Notes: a model not told the origin generated them from the sequence alone. A stretch of 64,000 nucleotides of DNA from Sulfuriferula thiophila (GCF_003864975.1 NZ_BHGL01000028.1:38211-102210); one strand, 5' to 3'. Positions 43,680 to 52,730 are shown, numbered from the stretch's first letter. Translations and numbers: made by a program.

Positions 43680-44974
43680 ATCCGCTACGTCACGCCCTTG
43701 CGGCGGTGTGCCTGATCCCGCTGGGCGCCATGGCGGCGAACAGCATCAGCGACGTGCGCTACTGGCCGGCCAGTGATTACAGCCGGCTCACGCTGGAATC
43801 CGCCGCTCCCATCGAATACAAAGTATTCACCCTGAACAATCCGCAGCGCCTGGTCATTGATCTGGAAGGCGTGGATAACACCGCCGCGATGCAGGACCTG
43901 ACCAGTAAAATCGGTGCCAATGACCCCTGGATCGCCAAACTGCGCGCAGGCATTAATCGTCCCGGCGTACTGCGTCTGGTGCTCGACTTGCGCGGTGAAG
44001 TCAAACCCAACCTGTTCACGCTCAAACCGGTAGGCAATTACGGCAACCGGCTGGTGCTCGACGTCTATCCGGCCAAGCCTGTCGATAATGCACCAGTAAC
44101 CAAAACCACCGACAATTCCGACAAACCGGCTGCAGTTCAGGCAGAACCGGGCCAGCGCCTGGCCGACAACACACCATCAGCCGAACCTGCTACTGACAAC
44201 ACCCAGAGCAAAGACAAACCCGCCAAATCCGGCAAAAAACCAGCCTTTGAAATCACCCGGCTAATTACCGTCGCCATTGATGCCGGTCACGGTGGTGAAG
44301 ATCCGGGTGCTCACGGCGCTGGTGGCACACTGGAAAAAAACGTGACCCTGGCTGTGGCCAAACGCGTCAAAGCCAAGATCGACAATATCGACAACATGCG
44401 TGCAGTGCTGACCCGTGATAGCGATTTTTTCATTCCGCTGGCTGAGCGCGTTAACAAAGCCCGCCGCCTCAATGCCGACCTGTTCGTATCCATCCATGCC
44501 GATGCCTTTGTCAGCCCCGAAGCACGTGGTTCCAGCGTCTTTACCCTGTCCGAACACGGCGCCACCAGCGCCGCTGCACGCTGGCTGGCGAAATCGGAAA
44601 ACGATGCCGATCTGGTCGGTGGCGTCAATGTCGGCGTCAAAGACAAAAATCTGGCAAAGACGCTGATCGACCTGTCGCAAACCGCGACCAACAACGACAG
44701 CCGCCGCCTCGCCAGCTCTGTGCTTACTCAGCTTTCCGGCATAAATCGCCTGCACAAGGGTGAAGTGGAACAAGCCGGCTTTGCTGTATTAAAAGCCCCT
44801 GACATTCCGTCCATCCTGGTGGAAACGGCATTTATCTCCAATCCGGAAGAAGAAAAACGGCTTGCCGATGACGCTTATCAGGACAAACTGGCCAGCGCTA
44901 TCGTGGATGGCATCAAACGTTACTTTGCCAGCAACCCGGCAACCGCCAGATCCAAATTGGCGATACGGGAATAG
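43646..44974 (+). CDS. amiC: N-acetylmuramoyl-L-alanine amidase, AmiC-type (AMIN plus Amidase_3)
   Basis: The 442-residue protein cleaves septal peptidoglycan during cell separation. It starts with an export signal containing two arginines (RRNWLNPLRHALAAVCLIPL), then an AMIN domain (SDVRYWPASDYSRLTLES), a threonine/alanine linker at about residues 145-200, and a zinc amidase domain: VAIDAGHGGEDPGAHG with the first His, an acidic NADLFVSIHADAF with a further His, and ILVETAFISNPEEE with the catalytic Glu. A very strong AAGGAGGT ribosome site lies before the ATG. Confidence 0.94.
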   Translation: MSDSITRRNWLNPLRHALAAVCLIPLGAMAANSISDVRYWPASDYSRLTLESAAPIEYKVFTLNNPQRLVIDLEGVDNTAAMQDLTSKIGANDPWIAKLRAGINRPGVLRLVLDLRGEVKPNLFTLKPVGNYGNRLVLDVYPAKPVDNAPVTKTTDNSDKPAAVQAEPGQRLADNTPSAEPATDNTQSKDKPAKSGKKPAFEITRLITVAIDAGHGGEDPGAHGAGGTLEKNVTLAVAKRVKAKIDNIDNMRAVLTRDSDFFIPLAERVNKARRLNADLFVSIHADAFVSPEARGSSVFTLSEHGATSAAARWLAKSENDADLVGGVNVGVKDKNLAKTLIDLSQTATNNDSRRLASSVLTQLSGINRLHKGEVEQAGFAVLKAPDIPSILVETAFISNPEEEKRLADDAYQDKLASAIVDGIKRYFASNPATARSKLAIRE

Positions 44975-45020
44975 CAGCTAACATCGCATCAACAAAGATT
45001 AAAATACTTGCCAAACCATT

Positions 45021-45042
45021 ATCCTTACTTTAAAGTAAGGAT
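45021..45042 (+). promoter_or_regulatory. Perfect palindrome, probable operator of the vapBC-type pair
   Basis: A 22-base perfect palindrome with arms ATCCTTACTTT and AAAGTAAGGAT ends 26 bases before the antitoxin start. The right arm runs into GGATAATAC, a possible -10 element, so a bound antitoxin complex would block the promoter. The role is inferred from position and symmetry. Confidence 0.6.
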
Positions 45043-45068
45043 AATACATTCTTGAACCTTGGCGCAAA

Positions 45069-45311
45069 ATGACCACAGCGACAATTACATCCAAAGGACA
45101 AATCACCATTCCCGCCACAGTTCGCAACGCACTCGGGTTGCACACCGGTGACAGAATCGAATTTGTCGAAGTAGACAATGGCCAGTTCGCCATTATTGCC
45201 GCCACATCACCTGTCACCGCATTAAAGGGCTTGATCCGCAAACCGGAACAAGCCGTCTCTATCGAACAAATGAATGCTGTGATCGCGCAATATGGCGCTG
45301 GTGAAAAATGA
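45069..45311 (+). CDS. AbrB/MazE-type antitoxin, VapB
   Basis: The 80-residue protein is a canonical AbrB domain (TTATITSKGQITIPATVRNAL, GLHTGDRIEFVEV) with a C-terminal toxin-binding tail. It lies four bases into the toxin gene (ATGA overlap). A palindromic operator candidate sits before it. Confidence 0.9.
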   Translation: MTTATITSKGQITIPATVRNALGLHTGDRIEFVEVDNGQFAIIAATSPVTALKGLIRKPEQAVSIEQMNAVIAQYGAGEK

Positions 45312-45709
45312 TAGGACTGGACACCAACGTCATCGTCCGTTACATCACCCAAGACGATGAAACACAATCAGCACAGGCCACAGCCTTAATTGAAGCCTTA
45401 TCCACCACACAACCCGGATTTATCACACTCATCTCCATCATTGAGTTAGTCTGGGTATTACAAGGTAGTTATGGCGCAAACAGGAATGAGATCATCGCCG
45501 CACTAGATGCCCTGCTTAAAACCAAAGAAATCCTGATTGAGCAAGCGGATGTGGTATATCAGGCGTTGCGGGTTTTCACCCATTCCAAAGCTGATTTTGC
45601 CGATTGCCTGATTGAACGCTTGGCACATTCAGCTCAATGTGAGTACACCGTTACTTTTGATAAAGGTGCTGCAAAATATGCAGGAATGCGCTTAATCAAC
45701 TCACACTAG
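45308..45709 (+). CDS. PIN-domain toxin, VapC-type
   Basis: The 133-residue protein has Asp5 in GLDTNVIVRYITQDD, Glu in LISIIELVWVL, Asp in KADFADCLIERLA and the final Asp in TVTFDKGAAKYAGM, the PIN metal ligands in order. It is paired with the AbrB-type antitoxin. The module stands between amiC and mutL, two core genes that are direct neighbours in many proteobacteria, so it looks like an insertion. Confidence 0.9.
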   Translation: MIGLDTNVIVRYITQDDETQSAQATALIEALSTTQPGFITLISIIELVWVLQGSYGANRNEIIAALDALLKTKEILIEQADVVYQALRVFTHSKADFADCLIERLAHSAQCEYTVTFDKGAAKYAGMRLINSH

Positions 45710-45745
45710 ACCATCCCTAACTAGGCAAACCTTCCCCTGTTCACC

Positions 45746-47569
45746 ATGCCCACCATCCAGTTCCTCCCCGATTTACTCATTAGCCAGATTGCTGCTGGCG
45801 AAGTCGTGGAGCGACCTGCTTCAGCACTGAAGGAATTACTGGAAAACAGTCTGGATGCCGGCGCAACCGAAATTCGTGTACATCTGGAATTAGGCGGTAC
45901 GCAACTAATACGCGTAGCGGATAACGGCGTAGGTATTAACCAGACACAATTGAACCTCGCGCTGGCACGCCACGCCACCAGCAAGATCACCAGCCTGGAA
46001 GACCTGGAGCGTGTCGCCAGCCTGGGTTTTCGCGGTGAAGCTCTGGCCAGCATCGCCTCGGTCGCGCGCGTGCGTCTGGCCAGCCGTACCCAGGCGGCAG
46101 CGCATGCGTTCGAGATTCGCGCTGACGGCGCAACGCCCGGTGAATTGCAGCCCACCGCACTGGCTGCCGGCACCACCATCGAAGTGCGTGACATGTTTTT
46201 CAACACCCCGGCACGCCGTAAATTCCTCAAATCTGCCGCTACCGAATACGCTCATTGTGACGAGACGTTCCGGCGCATTGCACTGGCCCGACCGGATGTC
46301 ACTTTCAGCCTGCATCACAATGACCGTGCCGTGCAGCACTGGCGCGCGCACAGCATGGCCGAGCGTATCGCAGCCGTGCTGGGCGCAGATTTCACTCACG
46401 CCGCCGTCGATATTGCCGAGATCGCCGCCGGCCTCAGCCTGCACGGCATGAGCGCCCTACCAGCTTACTCACGCGCCAACCGCGATGCGCAATATGTGTT
46501 CGTCAATGGCCGTTATGTGCGCGACAAACTGCTGGCGCACGCCTTGCGTCAGGCTTATCGCGACGTGTTGCACAATGACCGCCATCCGGCTTATTGCCTG
46601 TTTCTTACCCTCGACCCGGCCACGGTGGATGTCAACGTGCATCCGGCCAAAACCGAAGTGCGTTTTCGCGACAGCCGTGCCGTGCATCAGTTTTTATACC
46701 ATGCCATCAACAAAGCCCTGGCCGGTCGTGCTGGCGACAATCCGGCTGCACATGCGCAACTGAGCGGTGAACAGCACTATGCAACACCACCCACCAACAC
46801 CTTCGGCAACTCGGCACCAACACAACCCGCCTATAACGTACGCCCGACTTACAGCCCGTCCTATCAGGCCAGCATGCCATTAGGCGTGGCACAGCCTGCC
46901 GGGTTTTATGACCTGATGACACGCGACATAGCACCGCTGCAAAGCGCGCCTGCCACACCAACAGGCGACGCAATTGATGCACCAGCACACCCCTTAGGCT
47001 ATGCCATCGGTCAAGTTCACGGGATTTATATTCTGGCGCAAAATCAGACGGGGTTAGTGCTGGTAGACATGCACGCAGCACACGAACGCATCATGTATGA
47101 GCGGCTTAAAACCGCGCTGGATCATCAGGCCATCGCCAGCCAGCCGTTACTCATTCCGGTGGCGATCACAGCAGATGCACTCGATGTAGCTGCCGCCACC
47201 GAACACGTAGACACCTTGGCGGCAATGGGCTTTGAAATCGCCCCGCTCTCACCCACCAGCCTGGCCATACGCGCCGTACCGCAACTGCTGCAGAATGCCG
47301 ATCCGGCACAGCTCGCCCGGGATTTGCTGCACGAATTGCGTGAATCCGGCGCCAGTCGTGTGCTCACCGAGCAACGCAATGCGCTGCTCGGCACGCTCGC
47401 CTGTCACAGCGCCGTACGCGCCAATCGTCAATTGAGCATTACCGAAATGAACGCGTTGCTGCGCGATATGGAAACCACTGAACGCGCCAACCAGTGCAAC
47501 CACGGCCGGCCGACCTGGTTTCAGATCAGCCTGGCGGAGCTGGATAAAATGTTTATGCGCGGGAAATGA
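45746..47569 (+). CDS. mutL: DNA mismatch repair protein MutL
   Basis: MutL couples mismatch recognition by MutS to strand incision. The 607-residue product has the GHKL ATPase motifs: LLISQIAAGEVVERPASALKELLENSLDAGA, DNGVGI, ATSKI and GFRGEALASIASV (each cited by its core), then NTPARRKFLK, a transducer domain to about residue 330, a proline- and alanine-rich linker and a C-terminal dimerisation domain (HAAHERIMYERLK, ACHSAVRANRQLS, CNHGRPTWFQ). The C-terminal DQHAxE endonuclease motif is DMHAAHER here. Confidence 0.95.
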   Translation: MPTIQFLPDLLISQIAAGEVVERPASALKELLENSLDAGATEIRVHLELGGTQLIRVADNGVGINQTQLNLALARHATSKITSLEDLERVASLGFRGEALASIASVARVRLASRTQAAAHAFEIRADGATPGELQPTALAAGTTIEVRDMFFNTPARRKFLKSAATEYAHCDETFRRIALARPDVTFSLHHNDRAVQHWRAHSMAERIAAVLGADFTHAAVDIAEIAAGLSLHGMSALPAYSRANRDAQYVFVNGRYVRDKLLAHALRQAYRDVLHNDRHPAYCLFLTLDPATVDVNVHPAKTEVRFRDSRAVHQFLYHAINKALAGRAGDNPAAHAQLSGEQHYATPPTNTFGNSAPTQPAYNVRPTYSPSYQASMPLGVAQPAGFYDLMTRDIAPLQSAPATPTGDAIDAPAHPLGYAIGQVHGIYILAQNQTGLVLVDMHAAHERIMYERLKTALDHQAIASQPLLIPVAITADALDVAAATEHVDTLAAMGFEIAPLSPTSLAIRAVPQLLQNADPAQLARDLLHELRESGASRVLTEQRNALLGTLACHSAVRANRQLSITEMNALLRDMETTERANQCNHGRPTWFQISLAELDKMFMRGK

Positions 47570-47573
47570 TGGG

Positions 47574-48098
47574 TTAATAGCGCTTGTCCAGCTGTGGCAT
47601 ATCCGCCGCCAAGCCTGGGATAGCAAATCGAGAACTGCCAGCCGGACTTGCATAACGTACGGCAAGTAGCCACTTATCTCCGACTTTTTTCCACACATCC
47701 ACCATGTAAATATCAGCAGATGTTTTTGCCGACTTGTCCTGCTTCAGCAAAAAACTGACCACTGCCACACTATCGTAGTCATGCACTGCCATTTGCTGAA
47801 TGTCGGCTAGGAAGCCGGGACGCTGTATAATTTGCTGCAACCACTGTGCACGCGGTACCGGATTGCCAGGCATGGCACCCACCCGCATCTCGAAATCATC
47901 CATCAGCATTTTGCCTACTGCATCGATATTACCATTTTTTGCATTATCGCCAAGATCATGCTCCAAACTGCCAAATATTTGCACAAGGCGGGTAACCGTG
48001 GGAACAGAAGTTTTCTGATCACTGATTTGTGCAGCCAATACGGTATCACCAGACACGGTAACTAAAAACATTAACAAGAATAAAGCCAGTTTTTTCAT
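47574..48098 (-). CDS. Exported NTF2/SnoaL-like protein
   Basis: The protein begins with a signal peptide (KKLALFLLMFLVTVSGDTVLA) and continues with a fold of the SnoaL/DUF4440 kind: an early helix in LVQIFGSLEHDLGDNAKNGN, MLMDDFEMRVG, and late strands DSVAVVSFLLKQ and WLLAVRYASPAG. These domains bind small molecules or act as enzymes, but no role can be named. I used the ATG at 48098, which has GGAGG upstream. It ends four bases from mutL, convergent, with no visible terminator between them. Confidence 0.65.
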   Translation of the reverse strand: MKKLALFLLMFLVTVSGDTVLAAQISDQKTSVPTVTRLVQIFGSLEHDLGDNAKNGNIDAVGKMLMDDFEMRVGAMPGNPVPRAQWLQQIIQRPGFLADIQQMAVHDYDSVAVVSFLLKQDKSAKTSADIYMVDVWKKVGDKWLLAVRYASPAGSSRFAIPGLAADMPQLDKRY

Positions 48099-48165
48099 AC
48101 AACCTCCATCACCCATTCGTCCCGATTACACGCGACAACCCGCGATTAAACTTAAATAAGGGGAT

Positions 48166-48222
48166 GTCTCCCGAATTAACCGGCGCGCTTTAGCGCGTCC
48201 GGTTGAATGAATTGTTATACCT
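48166..48222 (-). other. attC-like recombination site of an integron gene cassette
   Basis: Read on the minus strand the segment has the layout of a short attC site: an outer R-double-prime core GGTATAAC, then ATTCATTCAACCGGACGCG, a small loop and CGCGCCGGTTAATTC. The stem (AACCGG with CCGGTT, CGCGCT with AGCGCG) leaves one unpaired base at 48198, which matches the extrahelical bases that direct integrases. The order is the same as in well-known aadA-type attC sites. The distal R-prime core has lost its GTT (GACATCC-like), so this end is degenerate. Confidence 0.72.
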
Positions 48223-48257
48223 CTTTAACAGCGAAAAGGGTACAAATTAGCTTTTGA

Positions 48258-48905
48258 CTATTCGTCCAAGTCCAATGCTACCCGCCATGACCTACCGATC
48301 GTTAAAGTAATCAAGTAACGTTCTTCTTTCGGGCGCTTGTCATCGGCAAAACGCGCTATCCAGTACGATACGCCATATTTCTTGTCGGCATCCCAATAGG
48401 CTTGGTAGGGTTTGCCTTGCTTTATTTTCTCTCTAACTTCTGGCGTATCAATGTAGGGAGCATCGCCATTCCCACGAACGCTCAGTACTTTCCATCCCCC
48501 GCGCCGCAACTGCTCTTGTAGACCAAGGACAACCTTCAACGCCTCATCCAGCGTAAGCGTATCGACCTGGGGGGACATACGGACAGTGGCAACACGCCCC
48601 TGTTCATCGTGGCTAACCGCCAAAAATTTTGCTGGCGGTGTTGTAAAACCGAACTGAGGGTCGTTGAACCGTAATATCGCGGGTTTTTCGACATCCCCAC
48701 CCCAGACGTGCCCTGGAATCACAGGAGGGAGAGATGCACTGGAGTGCTTGCGCATCTGCTCGTAAGGCTCGCCTATCACCAGCACCACTTCCGGTGTGCT
48801 CGCGTGCGCTATTGAAAAAAGCCACGCAGCCGCCACCAGCATGAGCGCCAGCCCGACCAGCGTTTCGCGCCGATAGCGCCACCAAAAGCATTGAATGGCT
48901 TTCAT
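48258..48905 (-). CDS. Membrane-anchored protein of unknown function, partner of the DUF2515-like protein
   Basis: The 215-residue protein has one N-terminal membrane segment (LVGLALMLVAAAWLFSIAHA) and then a soluble domain, probably periplasmic (VVLVIGEPYEQMRKHS, then a beta-rich end ITLTIGRSWRVALDLDE). I do not recognise the family. It overlaps the upstream gene by four bases (ATGA) and the attC-like site follows its stop, so it is the last gene of the cassette unit. It could be an immunity protein or a subunit of the upstream gene product; both are guesses. Confidence 0.6.
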   Translation of the reverse strand: MKAIQCFWWRYRRETLVGLALMLVAAAWLFSIAHASTPEVVLVIGEPYEQMRKHSSASLPPVIPGHVWGGDVEKPAILRFNDPQFGFTTPPAKFLAVSHDEQGRVATVRMSPQVDTLTLDEALKVVLGLQEQLRRGGWKVLSVRGNGDAPYIDTPEVREKIKQGKPYQAYWDADKKYGVSYWIARFADDKRPKEERYLITLTIGRSWRVALDLDE

Positions 48906-50056
48906 CGCACGCTATGCCCCGCCGCAATCCGTTGCAGGGATTGCTCCAGCAGCGAGCGGTTGAGATTGTGCAGCATATCGTCGAAGCGTTTTGCAGCACG
49001 AAGCACGAAGGGCATGCGTTGGTTAAGGTCAGCCAGATTGGCTAATGGGTTGTTGCCGAAGCCAACGGTACGAGGGTCAGTCTCGGGCAAGCGGCACTCG
49101 CTCGCCAATGTCACCTGAACGGCCTCGGGCACACCGGACAGCATGTCCGTCACATATGCTGCATGGTTGCCCCGTAACAGGGTAACCAACTGAGGGTTGC
49201 TGTACATCGCCGGTTGCAGGATGTTTTTCTGTTCGTGCCGCGCCAGCCATTCAACACCCGTTGCTATCTGTCCCGCCTCAATTGCCTCGAAGGCTTGCAG
49301 AATCTCTTCAAAGTTCTGGCCAAACTGTACCTTGCCACCAATAGGCCACAGCACAGGAAACTTGGGATTGTCTGTGATTTTCTTTCGGGCTGGAAAACAT
49401 TGCTTAAACTCCTGCAACCCACGCTTCTTGTAGAACGCATGCAGCGGGAACACATCCAGAAACAAGGTGGTGTTGCCCAAGGCCAGCATGTCATAGACGT
49501 GCATGAATTGCTGTTGGGCGGCGGAGTAAGTTTCACCCGTGCGGCGAACATCCGCCGTTGGAATGGGGTTGTTTTGGCGTGCCTGTTCCCAATCTTTCTG
49601 TGCTTTGTCATCGACCTTGCCGATATTCAAGCCGGGCATGCTGAATATCGGTTTCGCACTTTGCGTCATGCGTTGTGCAGCGTCATGTTCTTTCTGGATG
49701 CGACCAACGGAATCTGCGGCATGCAGTAACCCGCACCCGACTTGTTTTGACGCGAAAGCCGCCAGCCCTGCCCACTGAAAGCGATGATCGTCCAGCCATA
49801 GCGCGGCGTAAGCCGCGTTAATGCGTTTGTTGCGCTCAACCGGATTGGCGATCAGCTTGCCGCCGGGTGCTACGATGTCTTCGGCCTCTTTTTGGTAGGT
49901 GCGCCAGATACACTCACAGCCCAGTATTGGTACTTCGGTAATCTTGACCTTGCGCCCATTTTCTTCGGTGAAATAGCTTTTGCATTCCGAGATGGGCTTG
50001 GTGTTCTTGTGTAACTCCTGCTCGTCGCATTCGTGGTCTTTGAAGCATTGGCTCAT
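48902..50056 (-). CDS. Conserved protein of unknown function, DUF2515-like
   Basis: The 384-residue protein has no signal peptide and no membrane segment. The segment VERNKRINAAYAALWLDDHRFQWAGLAAFASKQVGCGLL (cited by its core FQWAGLAAFASKQVG) resembles the DUF2515 family as I recall it. The cysteine-rich start (CFKDHECDEQELHKN) is unusual. An AAGGAGAATATTAA site precedes the ATG. It lies first in a two-gene cassette-like unit with a membrane-anchored partner; comparable pairs are seen near secretion-system effectors, but nothing here shows such a role. Confidence 0.55.
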   Translation of the reverse strand: MSQCFKDHECDEQELHKNTKPISECKSYFTEENGRKVKITEVPILGCECIWRTYQKEAEDIVAPGGKLIANPVERNKRINAAYAALWLDDHRFQWAGLAAFASKQVGCGLLHAADSVGRIQKEHDAAQRMTQSAKPIFSMPGLNIGKVDDKAQKDWEQARQNNPIPTADVRRTGETYSAAQQQFMHVYDMLALGNTTLFLDVFPLHAFYKKRGLQEFKQCFPARKKITDNPKFPVLWPIGGKVQFGQNFEEILQAFEAIEAGQIATGVEWLARHEQKNILQPAMYSNPQLVTLLRGNHAAYVTDMLSGVPEAVQVTLASECRLPETDPRTVGFGNNPLANLADLNQRMPFVLRAAKRFDDMLHNLNRSLLEQSLQRIAAGHSVR

Positions 50057-50114
50057 TTAATATTCTCCTTGCGTGAAAGTTAAGAGGCATAACAAGCTAT
50101 ACCGACCCAACGTA

Positions 50115-51065
50115 TTAATACGCCAATGTACATAACCCGCCAGATGCGTTCAGCCAGTTCTGCTGAATCAGGAAGTCACGCGCACCCAGTTTCATATTAG
50201 CCTTTGAGCCGTTGCTGGTGGTATAGGTCGTGCCGAATTTCCACGCACATTTATCAGCATTTTCCTGTCCCAGAGTGTCATACCATGCATTCAGATCGGG
50301 ATCGGTCACCGCCTCTTCCAGTTCATGCGTAAGCACGCTGGCCATGCCATCCGCTCCGGCATTACCATTAGGACCGGTAGTTTGCGCTTCACAGGCACTC
50401 GGGCAGCGATCGGGATTGCCCACGAATGAGTATTTGATATCCTGACCGGCTATGGTGCCGTGGGTATGCCAGCCGCAATAAGAAGTACAGAAACCGGATG
50501 TCTCATTCACATCCGCAGAGGTCAGCACAAAATACACAGCGTTGGGATCAGCCGGCAATGCACCGCTGGTGATAGCGTTGCTCACCACCGCCGTCACATC
50601 TGCATCCGCCAGTGCCGTACCGCGCGAGTAATTGTCGGTTACACTTTTCTTCAACAGTGTCGAATTCGTCACCGCAACCGATGCACCATCATAATAACTG
50701 GTATTAATGTTGTAATAGGGCGAACCGCTCAATCCGGCAATCAGATCTGGCAGGATGCTGGTTGCGGTATTACCAGCCCAGTTACCGTACCAGATATAGT
50801 AAACATTGGTCGTACCCAATATCAGCGGACCGCCATGGTAATTAATCCCGTTAGCCCCGGTATTCTTGCGTCCGGTAGCCACAGCATAACCCTGACCGGC
50901 AGGCGGCTTCTCGCCCCAGCCTTTCCCGGTTGGCCTGTTATCAACCTCCCAGGCTTTGTGCGTGTTCTGTAGCACGGCGCCGCGAATAAGCTCAGCTTGA
51001 GCAGAAGGCAGTGCCAGTAAATTCAATACGGTTGCACCAATGATAGTGCTGACTTTGAGTTGCAT
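50115..51065 (-). CDS. Exported EXORDIUM/PHI-1-like protein
   Basis: The 316-residue protein has a signal peptide ending in LPSAQA. The NYHGGPLILGTTNVYYIWYG block is the hallmark of the phosphate-induced protein 1 (EXORDIUM) family known mainly from plants, and the later VLTHELEEAVTDPDLNAWYD segment is its second conserved block, with a metal-protease-like HExxE. Six cysteines in the CTSYCGWH and CPSACEAQ regions may form disulfides. Bacterial members exist in some soil and aquatic species; their role is unknown. The gene follows an attC-flanked cassette, which may mean it came with other mobile DNA. Confidence 0.72.
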   Translation of the reverse strand: MQLKVSTIIGATVLNLLALPSAQAELIRGAVLQNTHKAWEVDNRPTGKGWGEKPPAGQGYAVATGRKNTGANGINYHGGPLILGTTNVYYIWYGNWAGNTATSILPDLIAGLSGSPYYNINTSYYDGASVAVTNSTLLKKSVTDNYSRGTALADADVTAVVSNAITSGALPADPNAVYFVLTSADVNETSGFCTSYCGWHTHGTIAGQDIKYSFVGNPDRCPSACEAQTTGPNGNAGADGMASVLTHELEEAVTDPDLNAWYDTLGQENADKCAWKFGTTYTTSNGSKANMKLGARDFLIQQNWLNASGGLCTLAY

Positions 51066-51395
51066 GATTCCCCCTGATAGTTATATTTATTACATTAAGC
51101 CCCAAATTTTTGACAGCGTAATTCATACACATTACACCGTCAAGAATTACCTTATTCACAGCGCAAATTCTTACATAGCACAAATTACTCCAGCCAATTT
51201 GCACAACCACGCCCCAACCTCACCCCCGGCATTTCAGGATTTCGCAATATATTAGCGTTTTCTGTTATAATGCACGTTCTCGTTATGCACGCTCCAGTCC
51301 TCGCATAACGATTCTGGTTTATTCTCTTCATCTGCCTGCCCTAGACTGGCGTTACACTCAAGGTAACGACAGGCCGATCTGTTTTCAGGAAATTT
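51066..51395 (+). promoter_or_regulatory. rhlE promoter and structured leader
   Basis: This 330-base gap is divergent between the EXORDIUM-like gene and rhlE. It holds an extended -10 element (TGTTATAAT at 51263-51271) with a weak -35. Shortly after the expected start point, CGTTATGC (51281-51288) pairs with GCATAACG (51303-51310), and CGTTAC (51350-51355) with GTAACG (51363-51368). The leader of about 120 bases could thus form two hairpins before the AGGAAATTT ribosome site, which suggests RNA-based or cold-responsive control of the helicase. Confidence 0.5.
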
Positions 51396-52697
51396 ATGTC
51401 ATTTGCTACCCTCGGCTTATCCGAAGCCATCGTTCGCGCTGTTACTGAGCGCGGTTATACCGAACCTACCCCAATTCAGGCGCAAGCCATCCCCGTCGTC
51501 CTTACCGGCGGCGATTTGCTTGGCGGCGCCCAGACCGGCACCGGCAAAACTGCCGGCTTTGTACTGCCGATTCTGCATCGTTTATCCACCATGCCTGCCA
51601 AAGGCACTGGCCGCGCACCGATCCGCGCACTGATTCTGGCCCCTACCCGCGAACTCGCTGCTCAGGTAGAAGAAAGCGTACGCGAATATGGCAAATATCT
51701 GCCACTCACATCGATGATGATGTTCGGCGGTGTCAATATCAACCCGCAGATTCAGAAATTGCGTGGCCGTGTGGATATTTTAGTCGCCACGCCAGGCCGC
51801 CTGCTTGATCACGTCCAGCAAAAAACTGTCGACTTGTCACAAGTTGAAATTCTGGTGCTCGATGAAGCCGACCGCATGCTGGACATGGGCTTTATCCGTG
51901 ACATTAAAAAAGTCATGGCGCTCATCCCTAAACAACGTCAGACCTTATTGTTCTCGGCGACGTTCTCGGATGAGATCAAAACCCTGGCGGACAGCCTGCT
52001 GATCAAGCCTACCACGATCGAAGTGGCACGCCGTAACGCCACCAATACCCTTATTTCACAAAAAGCCTACGCAGTAGACCGCGAACGCAAACGTGAATTG
52101 CTTACCAAGCTGATTAAAGATAACAACTGGTTTCAGGTACTGGTCTTCACCCGCACCAAACACGCGGCTAACCGCCTGGCCGAGAGTCTGGATAAAGACG
52201 GCATCCCATCCATGGCGATCCACGGCAACAAAAGTCAGGCTGCACGCACTCGCGCCTTGAAAACATTCAAGGATGGCACCCTGCAGGTACTGGTAGCCAC
52301 AGACATCGCCGCGCGCGGTATCGACATCAGCGAACTGCCGCACGTCGTCAACTTTGAACTGCCTAACGTAGCTGAAGATTACGTGCACCGCATCGGTCGC
52401 ACCGGCCGTGCAGGCAGCGAAGGCGAAGCCACCTCACTGGTGTGTGTGGACGAACTCAAGTTGCTCACCGCCATCGAACGTCTGACCAAAACTCAGATCA
52501 TCGCCGAAGTGTTCCCCGGCTTTGAAATCGACCCGCGCATTAAAGCCGAGCCGATCCTGAACGGCAGCCAGCGTAGCGGTGGCAATCAAGGCGGCCAGAA
52601 TCGGCGCCCTGCCGGCAACTCCAGCAGCCGCCCTGCAGCCAAACCTGTAGCGCGCGCACCAAGCAGCCCGCATCGCAGCGGCGGGCGCGGACGTTAA
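51396..52697 (+). CDS. rhlE: DEAD-box RNA helicase RhlE
   Basis: The 433-residue protein has all DEAD-box motifs: Q motif ([10 protein letters not shown]), Walker [28 protein letters not shown] as [11 protein letters not shown] as [16 protein letters not shown] and [10 protein letters not shown]. The C-terminal tail (from about residue 380) is short, basic and rich in Gly/Arg, with [14 protein letters not shown]. RhlE helps in ribosome assembly and RNA decay. A structured leader precedes it. Confidence 0.93.
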   Translation: MSFATLGLSEAIVRAVTERGYTEPTPIQAQAIPVVLTGGDLLGGAQTGTGKTAGFVLPILHRLSTMPAKGTGRAPIRALILAPTRELAAQVEESVREYGKYLPLTSMMMFGGVNINPQIQKLRGRVDILVATPGRLLDHVQQKTVDLSQVEILVLDEADRMLDMGFIRDIKKVMALIPKQRQTLLFSATFSDEIKTLADSLLIKPTTIEVARRNATNTLISQKAYAVDRERKRELLTKLIKDNNWFQVLVFTRTKHAANRLAESLDKDGIPSMAIHGNKSQAARTRALKTFKDGTLQVLVATDIAARGIDISELPHVVNFELPNVAEDYVHRIGRTGRAGSEGEATSLVCVDELKLLTAIERLTKTQIIAEVFPGFEIDPRIKAEPILNGSQRSGGNQGGQNRRPAGNSSSRPAAKPVARAPSSPHRSGGRGR

Positions 52698-52730
52698 ATC
52701 GCGGTATAATTCGACCATTGCATAACCACA

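Larger units (their letters stand above)
48166..50093 (-). mobile_element. Probable integron gene cassette without a nearby integrase
   Basis: Two genes read in one direction end at an attC-like site at 48.2 kb. Just before the first gene, on the minus strand, lies GTTATGCC (50093-50086), a core site of the GTTRRRY kind in a looser form, and it is complementary to the attC outer core GGTATAAC except for one base. A free circular cassette should show exactly this pairing, so the two ends fit as one unit of about 1.9 kb. No integrase or array is in the window; it may be a single cassette placed by an integrase in trans. Confidence 0.55.

Noticed and set aside
50086-50114. Second attC site between the EXORDIUM-like gene and the cassette
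   Set aside because: Only a core-like GTTATGCC is present; the stretch between it and the EXORDIUM gene stop is about 22 bases, too short for a complete attC.
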